In this document: in pieces, positions 1 to 13,640 of the stretch
How positions within the stretch are numbered: the first letter of the stretch is position 1
Layout of the letters: each line of letters opens with the position of its first letter
Source: Liolophura sinensis
Taxonomy: Eukaryota; Mollusca; Polyplacophora; Chitonida; Chitonidae
Assembly (NCBI RefSeq): GCF_032854445.1
Contig: NC_088307.1
Span: 15,328,017-15,392,016 of the forward strand
Direction: 5' to 3'
Length of the DNA: 64,000 nucleotides
Position numbers and translations under genes: made by a program
Notes under the pieces: generated by a model
The model's input: the letters and a program-made list of their open reading frames with translations, nothing else
What the model was told of the DNA's origin: nothing
Database searches by the model: none

Positions 1-125
1 GTTTGTGGAAAGATCTACCAGCAACCTCTTATGGCCATGGGCTTTCCCTTGGCTCTGCGCAGTTTCCTTCCGCCATTGTATTAGTGAAACTGTTTAGCAT
101 GGCGTGACGCCCCAAACAAATAAAT
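1..125 (+). mobile_element. SINE family A, degenerate 3' fragment
   Basis: Decayed 3' part of the SINE family whose full copy is at 33817-34075. The order of recognisable pieces is the same: a block like 'ctgccagcaacctg', then 'gggctttccc', 'ggctctg', 'gtttcct', 'gccattgta', 'agtgaaa', and an A/T-rich tail. The tRNA-like head is missing, either lost or off the left edge of the window. Identity is visibly lower than between the better copies, so this is an old insertion. Confidence 0.7.
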
Positions 126-3100
126 TAATTTTTGTTATAAAGTTTGGGAATGTCTCTTGATTTCCCTTGATGTTCTCCAGTCATTCATTTCAAACTCTCT
201 ATTATTTTCATAATAAAAACTGAAAACCAAAGCCAAAACATGATATTATGTTCACCACTGCTAAAGAAACTATCAGTGACATCCTCTAATCAAAGCTAAA
301 GAAATTGTCCAAACAATTAGTACTCAGTTTTCAAGACTTACAAATTGAAAAATGCAATGCACTTCAGCCAATTTCACATAACAAGCGCATCATATGCTTC
401 AATCTTCAATTCCTTAATTTGGTAAATTACTTCTCACAAACCAAATCCCATTGGATTTTTCCCATGACAATTTGGTCAGTTTAGCAAAGTGTAACTACAA
501 AAGCAGCTGGCGGCCTTATTTTACTCTTCAAATTCCAGTTCAGGTAAATGGTTTTTAACTCACTGCCCACAAAGTGGTGAAACACTGGCAAAACAATTAC
601 ACTGAAGTAAACCTACCAAGCAGAAAATGTGGAACAATAAATTTTCCAGGACCACTTCCTCTGATATAGAGTTCCAAGGACTGCACCATCTGGCAAATGA
701 CTTGTAAATTCTGAATAAAGACAGCTGCTTAAAGATGTTTAATTCCCTTGGCAGAAGTCTTCAGTGACATTAAAGCATGTAATTACAAGTACCATGGTAA
801 CCTTTTACCACAATTAAATACATTATTACATTATAGTAAAGCAGGAGAAAATAAAAAATTAGTGAACGACCATCAGAAGGACTTTGGGAAACAATATCCA
901 AAAATACATCTGCTTATTTTTCTGTATTTTAACTTTTAGTAGAGCCCAAGGGCTGTGAAATGGGTCTATTGCTCTTCTTCTATTTTTATTTCTCTATTAA
1001 CTAATGACCAGTTGTCTTCCAATACAATGCACTTGTCTTCTCCACCCACAAAGGGCTTACTAGTTATTCTGTCTGTAATGGAGGACCTGGCCCCACCTCA
1101 TTATGACATGACTTTAAATAGAATCCATTGCTAAATCCAAGTGTAGGCCTAGGCCTACATTAGATGACAAAAATTTATTATTTGTGCTTTATTTACTGGC
1201 AGAATATAGTATAAATCTAAAGTGTTTGTGAACACTAGCTGTTCTTGTGAACATTGTATTTCATTACATTAGCTTCTCTCCTCAGAAATCCTGGACCCAT
1301 GTTCATGTTAGAAACTGAAACTTCGTTGACACTTTAACATAGCACTGTGTAGAATTAAAACCATACACTGGGAGCGATATTAGGATGATTTCATGCAGAA
1401 CAACAGCAGAACTTGCTGTGTAGAAACCCAAATGACCATTTTTAGCCCTTGTTACATCTTCTTAATGGCAAACACTCGAGAATGTCACAAGTCCAACAAT
1501 CCCCATAGTTATTCTCCACAACTGTGGGTAGTGGTACATGAGCCTTTGCCTTAACATTCAGTTTCTCAAAACTAACCTGTCGTGGAGAGCGTCGCACATG
1601 TAAACAACTTTGGAAATCTACTTTCCATTTTGACAGGATTGTTTGCTTTAAATCTCGCATGCATGTTACAGCTTTCAGGAATTTAGGCGTACACACAAAT
1701 TGTCAAGCGTATTACCTAATTTTTAAGGGCGCTTATGCCTGCATCTGTATAGTACTGGGGTCAAGGTCAAATGGCATACCTGCCATCTGATAACATCCAC
1801 ACTCTTTATTTTCACCATTCTGGCGACTAACAAAGCACTCAATTGCCGTAAGGTAAGCTTAAATATTATTTGGAGTTGTTAAATACATGAATGTAGGCTA
1901 CCTTACATGGTATAAATCTTTTCACCACATATGCTATCACAGGCAATCACTGTACCGAACAGCATGTGACACTTGCTGTCACGAACGTCAAAATAGCGAA
2001 AGCATATTTGATAAACTTTCGTGACACGAAACTAAATGAATAATAAAAGAAAGCACGACTCCAAACATAATTAAAATTTTTATTCAATGCACAATCATAA
2101 CATATAACTTAAAACCAACCAATGAAGCAAAAATCACGAAAGAAAGTCAACATTTAACCATTAGACATGGTCTATTTTGTTAAGCACACTGACACGTCGT
2201 ACTTTGGTGAAACTACTGCCGGCAATTTCTTTACATTTTTCACACCTCTGTAATTAATGGGCCTCTGGCGATTTTCACCAACACACACATAACAAAAAAA
2301 AAAAAATAAATAAATGAAGTTATGTTTTAAATGTTTGTAATTAAATGGTAGTCTTTATGAGCCATGCTTTGTTGTAATGATGGCAGACCTGTTAGCTCTT
2401 GCACCTGAATGTACTTAATCGCTCTGGACAACTGGTCAGCAGATGATGAGTACTCTGATGACCACTGCCTTGGCAACAGAATACAGAGAAGATGTTCATT
2501 TCCAGGCCCAAGACTTCCCGTTAATTAATCCCAGGTTCCTAATCTTCAGGATTCAAGAGTGCCTCTTGATTCTCTAGACTGTTGTCTGCTACTAAATATC
2601 GCTTGAGAAAGTGAACTTTCTCAAGAACATAAAATGTGAGTGTCAAAAACAAAACATTTCAAAAAGGCTTTGCCTGGAACTCAATAAAGTCCTAATTGGT
2701 ACAAAATATGCGAATTTGTAAACCGAGATAGAGCTGTATGTACCAGTACACGTGTGATATCCTTACCACCCCCACCCCCTCCAAAGACACAGTCTGTTAC
2801 CACTTCTGCATAACATGTAAACTTATTTACAGAAATCCAATTTTTGACATAAAATATTTAATTTCCTTGAATTCTCACATTCCATATTCTATACAAATAT
2901 GAATTACATGATGTCCCTCTAGGCATTTCAATTTTTTTCAAAAATCTCACCACATACAGCTCAGCGGTTACATGCAAATGGGGCCTAGATAAGGGTAGAA
3001 CCCCCCTACTCATGAGCCTCCCTCCTACTCCAACTGGTGGCAGTACAGGAATATTGTGGTCAGGAGCATAAACTGTATGTTCTTTCCAGCTGCAATAAGC

Positions 3101-3704
3101 TGTAAGTAGTTTACACAAAGTCACTATGTCCAGTAGACAACAGACTGAAGATATTACAGGCACCCCTATGATATGGGCAAACTCCGTCCCCTGGGAAAAA
3201 GAGACTGGACCTGTCACCCCAGTGGCTTCAGTGTGAAATATTATCTTCCCACAGTGGCATCCTGCAAGGTTTATATAGGTTGGCTAGTCTCAATGTTATT
3301 TAGAAAACTTTTTTTTATTTTCTTCTGTGTTTCTTTTGAGGCAGGACATGTGGCTGTCTGGAAAGATATGTGGAAAGCCTGAATAAACAGTTTGTTAAAA
3401 CCATCCAAATCAGAGATAGTGTAGTCAGCCAAAGGTGATAAACAGTGGATTAATTTACAAGTAGTGGCAATTAATGTTGTAGATGCCGAATTAATCAAAT
3501 GTGATCTTTCTTTGCAAACTGTGAACACAGACAAATTATCTACTAAAGCAAGCTTCGAGTGCAAGAAACAAATCAAAACATGATCTCCCCACCTTATTAT
3601 ATTAAGTAAGGTGAATAGTTACACAAGAGAAATGGGACACAAAAATTACACGTGAAAAGTTATAAACCAATAAACTAACAGCAAAATGTTAAAACAGCAA
3701 CATA
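126..3704. other. Gene-less AT-rich stretch
   Basis: No recognisable gene. The longest open frame (minus strand 2858-3217, 119 codons) matches no family I know and has no supporting splice or start context. The stretch holds short A-runs and C-runs (for example near 2290 and 2765) and nothing else I can name. Confidence 0.6.
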
Positions 3705-4040
3705 AAAGGCACGGTAAATATGTGAAATACAGAATAAAGGCACTGTAAATATGTGAAATAAAGGCACTGTAAATATGTGAAATATAGGATACAGGCACTG
3801 TAAATATGTGAAATAAAGGCACTGTAAATGTGTGAAATTTAGGATAAAGGCACTGTAAATATGTGAAATACGGGATAAAGTCACTGTAAATATGTGAAAT
3901 ATAGGATAAAGGCACTGTAAATATGTGAAATATAGGATAAAGGCACTGTAAATATGTGAAATATAGAAACCGTAAATATGTGAAATATAGGATAAAGGCA
4001 CTATAAATATGTGAAATATAGGATAAAGGCACTGTAAATA
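3705..4040. repeat. Minisatellite 1, about 31-bp unit
   Basis: About a dozen tandem units built around 'aggcactgtaaatatgtgaa', each normally followed by a short 'ataggat' spacer. Some units lack the spacer and are about 8 bp shorter, so two unit lengths are interspersed. The minus strand is open in two frames across the array and gives Phe/Tyr/Ile-rich peptides. These are by-products of the repeat, not genes. Confidence 0.95.
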
Positions 4041-4647
4041 GCCACATGCAATAACCTGACCACTTAAAAAAAAATAGCTAAAATCCACAATGCACTGTGC
4101 ACAAGATATGTGCATCTCCTATATCTAATAGGATTCGCATAATATACAGTGGTTATAGAATCAGTTTAGTATAACCTGCATGTTTATTAGTGCTCCACAA
4201 GGTATTAAACACAGTTATTGTTAACTTTCACATGCAGCAACGGACATGAGAAAATGCCGAGTTGGTATTTCCCTTACATGGCACATCTACTGTACGAAAT
4301 TCCTATAATGAATTTTTTTCAATTATGTTCAAGCATGTATGTGACCCAAGAACATTTGTTTTTTAATAGCCCTTACTGCCGAGCAGAAGTGGAACCAGGT
4401 ATTTCCCTTGACTGATAAAGATCTGAATATATCAATACATAATGACCTATCTGTACACATCAACAAAGAAATCAGCCATTCATCAAGGTCTTTACCTGTG
4501 ATAAGTATCTAGGTTTGGTATATGTCTCACTGAAGGAAATCTACTTCCCAGGGGCATTTGAGTTAGCCAACATTCTGCATGACTACCTGACTGGTTGATT
4601 AGATCAGGAGCTGATAGCAGATACTGACTGTATGATGGATTGACTGA

Positions 4648-5220
4648 CAATGACATATTAGCTGACAAGAATACACAATGAACTGGACAAAAAAGACAAT
4701 GGACTGGCCATATTTTCACAATGACATATTAGCTGACAAGAAAAAGACAATGAACTGGCCATATTTTCACAATGACATATTGGTTGAAAAGAAAACACAG
4801 TGAACTGGCCATATTTTCACAATGACATATTAGCTGACAAGAAAAAGACAATGAACTGGCCATATTTTCACAATGACATATTGGCTGAAAAGAAAACACA
4901 GTGAACTGGCCATATTTTCACAATGACATATTAGCTGACAAGAAAAGACAATGGACTGGCCATATTTTCACAATGACATATTGGCTGAAAAGAAAACACA
5001 GTGAACTGGCCATATATTCACAATGACATATTAGCTGACAAGAAAAGACAATGAATAGACCATATTTTCACAATGACATATTGGCTGAAAAGAAAACACA
5101 GTGAACTGGCCATATTTTCATGGCAACATTGGCTGACAAGAAAAGACAATGAACTGGCCATATATTCACAATGACATATTGGCTGAAAAGAAAACACAAT
5201 GAACTGGCCATATATTCACA
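4648..5220. repeat. Minisatellite 2, about 50-bp units in an A-B dimer
   Basis: About eleven units of 50-51 bp, each containing 'caatgacatatt' and 'aactggccatat'. Two subtypes alternate. Type A has 'agctgacaag' followed by 'agacaatg'. Type B has 'ggctgaaaag' followed by 'acacagtg'. From about 4720 the order is A-B-A-B, so the real period is a dimer of about 101 bp. One unit near 5120 is a hybrid of the two types. Confidence 0.93.
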
Positions 5221-8200
5221 AATTACCTGAAACATTATCATTCCTAGATATAATGAAATAAAATTCTAACAAACATTTCTAGACAATACACTGGCAAATT
5301 TTAAATGTTTGTCTTTTTTTAAAAAATTTTCCCATTAACTTTCTCATTAATATTACAGAAACAAGACCTCTAATATGCAATGTAAAATAAATCTCTGAGC
5401 GCTGTGTATATCCTGAATAAATACACAAATATTGTAACACTTAATAATTATTTTAAAATCATCCATAAACTTTTATGTAGTCAGATGTAATGTGAGCATG
5501 AGGCGTTTACTTCTGTACACATTCACTATAAACACTTAGTATGACCTCTTTCTGTAATTATAAATAATCCATATATATTCATTATTATATTAATATAATT
5601 ATTTCTTTCAATTCACAGTGCATTTTATTTCATTTCCCCCCTGTATAAACAAATGGTTGCAATAATTCCTTCCTGTTTTCAAGTCAGAACAACCATTTTA
5701 ATGGCCTGACAAGCTCAGGAAATGGTAGCAGATAACTTATTAATACTTTCAGGGAGACAAACATCAAGATAAGCGATATTTGTTAGGGAAGACATGAGAA
5801 GATTTTATCGTAAGTGAAAAGTCGAAGTGATTTTCCCTCCTCATGCATTCCTCCCTTAACCAGAAAACACAAGAGCTGCAGGTTAATTTGTGAGAGAGGG
5901 AGAGTAATGGGGGGAATGACCCAGGACAATGTGAGCTTCAAAACGTTTGTTAGTACTATTTCTTCTGATAGATTGTAAACTACTTCCAGGCAGCCTCGGG
6001 GAATGTTTATGCTGGCTTCCCAATGTGGGGTCTGGAATTGATCTGTTGAAAGGTTCAGTGGTTTTAACATACACACAGGTGAATTAAATATCTGCTAATA
6101 TCTCCCGCAGAAGGCACATAAAACTATAACCAAAAGTGCTTTGCAAATGACAGAACAGGAAGTTACTAGTGTAGTGTAAGACCATGCCTTTTTCCCTGTA
6201 CAACTTGAGCCACTCGAGAATATATATATAAATGCATGACTTCAAAAGCCATGACTGCTGCAAAATTCTAATAAAGAAATGGATTTTGATTCTTCATGAT
6301 TTCATCTTGACATTTCAATAAATTTTTTTTTTTTAAAGTTTTCATGGATATGTAGCTGCCATCAGTTTCCTAACATGTCTCATTACCTTTTTATTTACTT
6401 TCCAAATCAACTTTATTAATATTGGCACCTTGGGCACGCCTAAGCCCTCGAAACTATACCTTACAGTTCTTGAAACCCAGCCACTAGATATAGGACATAT
6501 GCACTGGTCACGCATTGTACCTACTGTGCAAGTATGCCTTCAACTGGGCCAGATGAATATAGGCAATTTGTCACACATTTGGGTGTCTAAGGTTTCTGTG
6601 GCAGGGAAATTAGTAGCAGTTGGCCGTCCCAGTCCTGAACAAACAATAGCTCACTTCCCAGACAGAAGACATGTTGAGACAATCAACACCAAACTCACAA
6701 AATTTTAGAGTTATTTTAACAGTAGCCACACGTCTTCACACAGGCATGCCCCACCTACAAAAACATTTTCAGTATCACAAACATGGGCCACGTCTGTCAG
6801 CTAGCTCATGGCATGGGCCGGTGGTTCAAAACTGGTTTAAGACTAAATACCAGATCTAACTTTAAGTCAAGTCTATGATTTTGTGTTATTACACCCCCCC
6901 CCCCTCCCCAACCCTTCACCCCCCCCCCCCCCAAAAAAAATTGTGTTCCAGTATATAAAAAAATGAAATAAAACTGCTGCAGCTATATGGAGAACGGTAA
7001 TGGGTGCTGAGTTTGGCTGAAATCTGAAATATAAATTGTAACTTTCTACCATGCAGTATTAGATAACAGACTTTCAAACAACTGGGCCCAGGGGTTTAAC
7101 CAGACTATAAATAATAGAACTAGTTACAAACAGGAATTTAAGACTTTGTCTAAATTTTGAAACAGTTTTAATTCCTTAATTGCCGTACATTTCTCCCACC
7201 CATTTCCCACTGTTACAACCTGTATGAGAATCTGCTGCAAAAGGAAACCTGACATTATGACTGACAAATACAGTAAATGTTTCTGTGAATTATTGAGAAT
7301 GTTTAATTGCTTGAATTTGGAGTTGTGGACAATTCCTGGATTCCTTAGCTATAATAAGGCCACACAAATTTAGTTTATGGTAAAGAAAACTAGCTGACTA
7401 CACACATAAGTGGAGTTTATAATGCATGGTAACAAGTCAGTGCTAACTGACTCAGCTCAACCGTGGTTTAGCTGATGGTCTAGGCGGATAACAAAGCAGT
7501 GAAGATATGTGCCCCCTCTCTTTTCTCCTCAGACTCATTTACTTCCCTGAGTGTCTGTCTGGGGAATTTCACCCAGTACCCTAAGGTTAAGGGCCTGCCC
7601 GGCTTATGACCTCTGTCTAACCACATTATCTAATCTCTAAACATTCCTTTGTGGCAACTGCCAACTTCATCTTGTTAACCTTCATTTGATTGGATAATAT
7701 TCTTATGCCCTCATTTACATTATCCAAACATTGGTCAACATGTATTCACTTGGAAGATACTATTTGGGACAAAGGGTATGCTCAGGATATTCAGTCCCAT
7801 TACCAGGAAGATAATGTTTAAAATCTCAAAATCTTTACACATATCATTAAATTTTCTAACATAACAACAAGGCATATACATGTACTTTGTCACTTCTTTA
7901 AGGTAAAATTATGTCCGCTACATCATTTTTTAAAACTGTTACAGTAAAATACAATTATATTGAAAAAAAGTCCAACAAACAAAGCTTGCCTTAAATGTCA
8001 TAAAGTAGACAGGCTCCAGAAGTTGAAGGTACAAATGTTTCATAAACCTGTGCACTAGTTTGTTGTACATGTAGCTAAACAATTTCTTCCAATCAAAAAA
8101 ATCCTTCAGGGCTACAACAATCAATCAATCAGTGTGATGTCTAAGCAAAGTCTATTTGTCACTCAAAGAGCCAGGCTGAAGATGTGTTTCCATGACTGGT

Positions 8201-8271
8201 TCATTCACAAATGCCACCCGTACCTATACCTGTGTGACGAGCACCTGTAACATAATGTTACAGTAACTCAC
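5221..8271. other. Gene-less stretch with a C-rich tract
   Basis: No gene recognised. A C-rich tract lies at 6893-6932. The 92-codon open frame at 6430-6708 has no recognisable domain. The rest is AT-rich unique-looking sequence. Confidence 0.55.
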
Positions 8272-8336
8272 CTGTCAGATGCCACTTCCCTGGGCGTGTC
8301 CGCTTATAATTGAGAAATGCTTCACTGTCTGGGAGC
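8272..8336 (-). CDS. Weak candidate exon, 65 bp
   Basis: On the minus strand this segment follows 'tttgtgttag' (acceptor-like with a moderate pyrimidine tract) and ends CAG before GTGAGT, a strong donor. One frame is open through 21 codons and reads LPDSEAFLNYKRTRPGKWHL plus T, which is hydrophilic and basic like real protein. I do not recognise the family and found no neighbouring exon, so it cannot be assigned to a gene. A 65-bp open segment with splice-like ends can easily arise by chance. Confidence 0.2.
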
Positions 8337-10158
8337 CTAACACAAACTGACAAGAGGGTGGCATTCCTCAGGTTTACCCTACAGCGTTATTCGTACAGAA
8401 TCCGTTCCCAGACAATTTATGAGCTTCACATCTCTTTGGGCTCTGCTATTTTCTTCATTATCAAATGGACATCAAGTCTATGGTAAATATGTGTTGTCAG
8501 GGAATAATTTTTTTCTGTCAAGTATACAAATAATTTCCTAGTCTGTTATTCAAAAGAAATGCATACATGAAATACGATGCTGATGAACTATATGAAGATT
8601 TTTGCTATTATGAATAAAGCAATACACAGAATAAAACGTAACAGATGTGCAGCCTATTACAAATATGTAACAAGGGTTAATTAATGCATAAAGTTAGGCA
8701 CATAATTCATATATAATTAATACCTCATAGGTAAGCACAGCATTGAAGTACAGCATTGAAGTCCAGCATTACCATAAAAACCATATCTTCTTTAGCAGTA
8801 CATGTAAAATGAAAATGAACTAAAAGCTGTGACATGATTTTAGCTGAGTTTTAGTTTAGGTATAATGTTTGCATCCACATGAGAAAGAGTTCTGCAACAG
8901 AAAAATAACCACAAAAATGTCTTTGGTTTTGAGTTACCATAAAGTGTTATAGTTAATTATGAAAAAATAAAATATGAAATATATGCCTCAACATATATCC
9001 CATTTTTTCATTTATCACAATAAATAAATGTGCCGTTCCATTACGCAGAAATACATTTTACAAATATCTAGAGCTTAAATACTGCTCCCTGACCAGCACT
9101 TCTTTCTCTATGTACACAAAACACATCCACTGAATTTGTGTGCCACTAAAGTTGCAGTTAGACACAGTGAAGAGAATGACAGACAAAAAGATTGATCATA
9201 TGAACAGAAATGTTGGACAGATTTAACTGAAACTTATCTCTGTGTGTCCCACTGTCTTAACAAAATGTTAAACAAGCCTGGGAAAAAATCACTGGCTCGG
9301 GGAAAAATGAGGACAGACAATGGGGGCAGCCATCTGGGCTGGAGTTTGCTAGGCTGACCAATGCCCAGTGTTCAGTGACCAGAAAGGCCAAGGCATCTGA
9401 CCGCCATTTTGAGCGGAAATTAATTATGCCTCAAAACACAATATCTGCCCAGCAAATGTTTTCATGACTCCATTAGAAGGGCGTTAATTTTGATAAAAGC
9501 CACCCATTGGCTCAACTTTGAACAAATAGGACCTCTGTTCATCTGGGTGAAGGGTCAAGAGGCAAAAGTTTATGGCCAAAGTACAGCTGAATAGAAATCT
9601 GCCACAAACCATTTTTGTATTATTAGAATGACAAGAGACACTTACAATGTATATGCATACACCTCAGTTTCATTTCAATTTCTATCAGATCTTAATTAAA
9701 AACTTAATTTGTTGGCCCCTTATAATGGAAATTTCTGTAGTCATTGGTTTTCAGTTCGGAATTTGTATTTCAGATCTATCTGTCTGTGAATAATGTGTGC
9801 TATAATGTGAATCTTTTCAGCCAGTTTATACACAACTGGTCACTCTAAATATTATGATCAGGCTTGCGACCGACATATACTTTTGCAGGCAAGCTGTCTT
9901 TTCATTGTATCAAACGATCTTACAATGTTTAGGGAGAAAATCCTTCTTCAAGCTTTCAGAAATACGCTAAGACAGCCTAAATATTATAATACTGATCTGC
10001 TTGTGAATGACAACGGTATCAACATCAGCCAGGAAATAGGAAAGTGTAGAGACAGCCCTAGGAAAAATGGAAACAAAACAATACATGTACAGTGGTGCAT
10101 CGATACCCCAAGTGACCCATTCAGCCAGTTTACCTACACTGCAACTGTCAATCAAAAT
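8337..10158. other. Gene-less stretch; possible conserved non-coding element at 9398-9600
   Basis: No gene recognised. The part at 9398-9600 has mixed composition, no simple repeats, and homeobox-type cores (taattat, cgttaattttgat) beside a TCF-like ctttgaac. That is the look of a metazoan enhancer, but this is only an impression. Confidence 0.3.
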
Positions 10159-10355
10159 ACCAATGCGGTTGCTGTGAGTTCAAGTCCAGGCCATACGTGG
10201 GAAGGTCTGCCGGCAACCTGCGGATGATCGTGGGTTTCCCCCAGGCTCTGCCCGGTTTCCTCCCACAGTAATGCTGGCCGCTGTCGTATAAGTGAAATAT
10301 TCTTGAGTGCAGCATAAAACACCAATCAAATAAATAGATAAATAAATCAATCAAA
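10159..10355 (+). mobile_element. SINE family A, 5'-truncated copy
   Basis: It begins inside the tRNA-like head (accaatgcggttgctgtgag, then the B-box-like gagttcaagtcc) and runs through the body to 'cttgagtgcagcataaaaca' and an 'aaataaat' tail. Compared with the 33817 copy it lacks A box sequence and has a deletion of about 20 bp just after the B box. A long plus-strand open frame starting at 9883 reads into this SINE and is not a gene. Confidence 0.88.
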
Positions 10356-12409
10356 ATAACCTTCGGTCTACCGCATCCATGAACCCCATTCCTCCTAAAC
10401 GTCAAACTAATGCCTTTAAAAATTCTTTTATATATTCTGGGATGGAACCCACTCCCTATACAAATTAAAACATCACAGATTATCAATGTTTTCAAAACAA
10501 AAATTGGAAATGTTTCTTATGTCAAAACAGGTCTCCGTTGATTAAGTGTGAAATTGTTTACAATTCACTACATTGTACATTCATATACCTTGTCTTTGAT
10601 TATTTTATATCTACATTTTATATATACTGTATGTACATGTAAATAACATTTTGTCTGAATGTGTGTGCATGAGGAATTCAAGGAAAATTTATATTTGTCA
10701 CTAACTGATCTCCCTCAGAAAACAAGAATGCTTCGAAAATCACAAAGGTAAGAAAGGTGAGCACCCATAACAGCAACCAAACTTTTGTCAATCCTACAAT
10801 TTGGTTAATTCCGCCATTCTTCATTGTGGTTAACATTCTAAATGAAGCTATTACTGTGTGCAAATTGCATCCTCCAAACAAACCTGTCTATAATGAAGCA
10901 TGGACAAATTTATGATAACTTTTAGGTATGTGTGTAAATATACAATCAGTCTAGACTTCAACTTATGTACATGCCCTATGGAGCTACATGTGTGTCAGGT
11001 TTTGGTATAAGCTTACCCTATATCAGAGTGTAGATGTAACCAAGTCAGGCCAGTAGGTTTGGAGCACTTTATGATTCTTCCAGATTGCTGGTCTAATTTA
11101 AACAACATGTGTTCAAACAAGACTTGCCCTTTCCTATCAGCAACCTGAATTTATGGGGAGGCTGTTTGATGAGTATACAGGAAATGTGGAGTCAAACCAA
11201 AATCTTTCCATGCAGAAAACTGCCCTCATTTATAACTTTCCGAAATAAAAAAAAAATGGGGACAGCCATGTTATTTCTAACTGGGGACTGTCAGGGAGAA
11301 AAGGGTAAGATATATTGTGATCAGAACCCATTAACCAGAAAAAAGTATGAAACTTCAGTCAAGGTGAATACACTGGCAGAACAGAGTCAAAGGACCACCA
11401 CAGTTACAAGTACCTTAGATGATATCACACTTATTTCACATTTCACACATGTGCATGTGGGAATGAATGGTTAATAATTTGTGGCATAAGTAGTCTATTT
11501 TTTGAAACACCAACAACCAATCTAGATCATGCACTTACACATATATATATATATACCATTTAGGTTTATTTCATCAGTTTTACTTATGTATAAAGAATTC
11601 TGGGTGGATTATTTTATATCTACTCTGCAGTTTTTAGCTGACAAAAATGACTAATGCCTTTCTCATGAACTTTTAATTAAAATTACCTACTTTGTAAGTA
11701 TAACAATTGTAGGTAGTATTACCATTACCTTTCTGCCTGATTTATACTTGTATGTATTTTCCAAGAGTATTGTTCTATCTAGGGAGAAAAAAAATTCCTT
11801 AATGTCAAAGAAAACACTAGGTAAAGTATATATCAGGTGAAAGACCACAAAAAAACTGTGAAAAAGATTTAGTTTGATTTGTTTTTTGAGAATTTTTGTA
11901 ACTGGGTAAACTGGTTTAAAAACATCAGATTCTAGAGTGGTTAACCAGAAGGTTTCAGCGATATCACACCCATATTTTTTGACTTCAGCTGAAATAGCTT
12001 ATTTTGAGGTCCATTCGGTGAATGTATTCATACATCTATATCTCTAAGCATTTTCAATGGTGAAATCTAGAAGTCTGTGTGTTAAGTGGTAAACACCTGA
12101 TGTGTCGTCACCAGATCCAATAATGTCATAAAAGGCCACCGTAGAATCCAAACTTTCAAATTCTTTAACGACTAAAAATATTTAACCTCAGAATTCAATA
12201 TTACTGTAGATTGATAAAGAAATCACATCAGCAGTGACTGGTTTACAGGTAAGGACGACTTCACATGGACATTGGTAATCAGGTCTATGGGGGGAGATGA
12301 CATGATATATGATAAGATCAGGTATACACATGTTCAATGACCTGAACTTCTCGTAAATTCCAAATAACCATTTGACTGGTTTGGCCAATTCATAGTCTAC
12401 CTCTGCTCT
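10356..12409. other. Gene-less stretch
   Basis: No gene recognised. It holds a short TA run near 11541-11556 and AT-rich unique sequence. The 121-codon open frame at 11109-11474 shows no family resemblance. Confidence 0.5.
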
Positions 12410-13289
12410 CCATTACAACCCTTGGACACCATTACAACGGCCCACTCTTGTACACTATTACAATGGCCCACCCTTGAACACTATTACAATGGCCCACCTT
12501 TGAACACCACTACAATGACACACCCTTGAACATCATTACAATGGCCCACTCTTGAACACCATTACAATGGTCCTCCCTTGAACATCATTACAATGGCCCA
12601 CTCTTGAACACCATTACAATGGTCCACCCTTGAACACCATTACAAGGGCCCACCCTTGAACACCAATGCAATGGCCCACCTTTGAACACCACTGCAATGG
12701 CCCACCCTTGAACACCATTATAACAACACACCCTTGAACAACATTACAATGGTCCACCCTTGAACATCATTACAATGGCCCACTCTTGAACACCATTACA
12801 ATGGCCAACTCTAAAACACCATTACAATGGCCCACCCTTGAACACCATTATAACGACACACCCTTGAACACCATTACAATGGCCCACCCTTGTACACGAT
12901 TACAATGGCCCACCCTTGTACACCATTACAACGGCCCACCCTTGTACACCATTACAATGGCCCACCCTTCAACACCATTACAACAGTCACCCTTGAACAC
13001 TATTACAATGGCCCACCTTTGAACACCACTACAATGACACACCCCTGAACATCATTACAACAGCCCACCTTTGAACACCATTACAGCAGCCCCACCCTTG
13101 ACGCCATTACAAACAGCCCACCCTTGAAACACCACTGCCATGGCCCACCTTTGAACACCATTGCGATGGCCCACCCTTGAACACCATTATAACGACACAC
13201 CCTGGAACACCATACAATGGCCCACCCCTGAACACAATTACAATGGCCTACCCTCCAACACCATTGCAACGGCCCACACTTGAACAAAA
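12410..13289. repeat. Minisatellite 3, 26-bp unit
   Basis: About 34 tandem units of roughly 26 bp with the core 'caccattacaatggcccacc' followed by 'cttgaa'. Point variants are common (tgtacac, cgacacac, gtccacc), and some units are off-length near 13080-13200, so the array is old or not strongly homogenised. Open frames on both strands (12786-13022, 13081-13467) are repeat artefacts. Confidence 0.95.
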
Positions 13290-13439
13290 TCACCCAACCC
13301 AGCCTATCTGTAAATGTGCAATAATTGGAAAGTGCAGTGTAACAACTACAGCCATTCTTGTGATTCTGCGACTTTATAGGAGAGGCCGTCCCCTTTACGA
13401 CACACGACAGATCCTTAAAGGCGCTGCGAGGCACATGTA

Positions 13440-13640
13440 GCTCGAGTGAACTGCGCGTGTTGACCACATGTCTCCTGATTGCTTGTCTCCACGCAGAGCT
13501 GCTGTGTTTACATTGTTCACTTGAGACCTTAGCTAAGCTTGGCAGATCTCAAGGGGCTTCAATTAGCAGCAGAGTTGTTATCTGCTGATCACTGTTCACC
13601 ACAGTTTACACTGTCAACATCAATCGTGTGAACACTTCAT
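13440..13640. promoter_or_regulatory. Possible conserved non-coding element
   Basis: Directly right of minisatellite 3 the sequence becomes balanced in composition and repeat-free, with 'tgtttacattgttca', 'cttcaattagcagcag' and 'tctgctgatcactg'. These resemble forkhead, homeodomain and Maf-type sites. Function is inferred from appearance only. Confidence 0.2.

Noticed and set aside
3646-4115. Two minus-strand frames of 133 and 146 codons
   Set aside because: They are translations of the 31-bp minisatellite, Phe/Tyr/Ile-rich and without a domain.
9883-10227. 114-codon plus-strand open frame
   Set aside because: Its C-terminal part is read from a family A SINE and the rest matches no protein.
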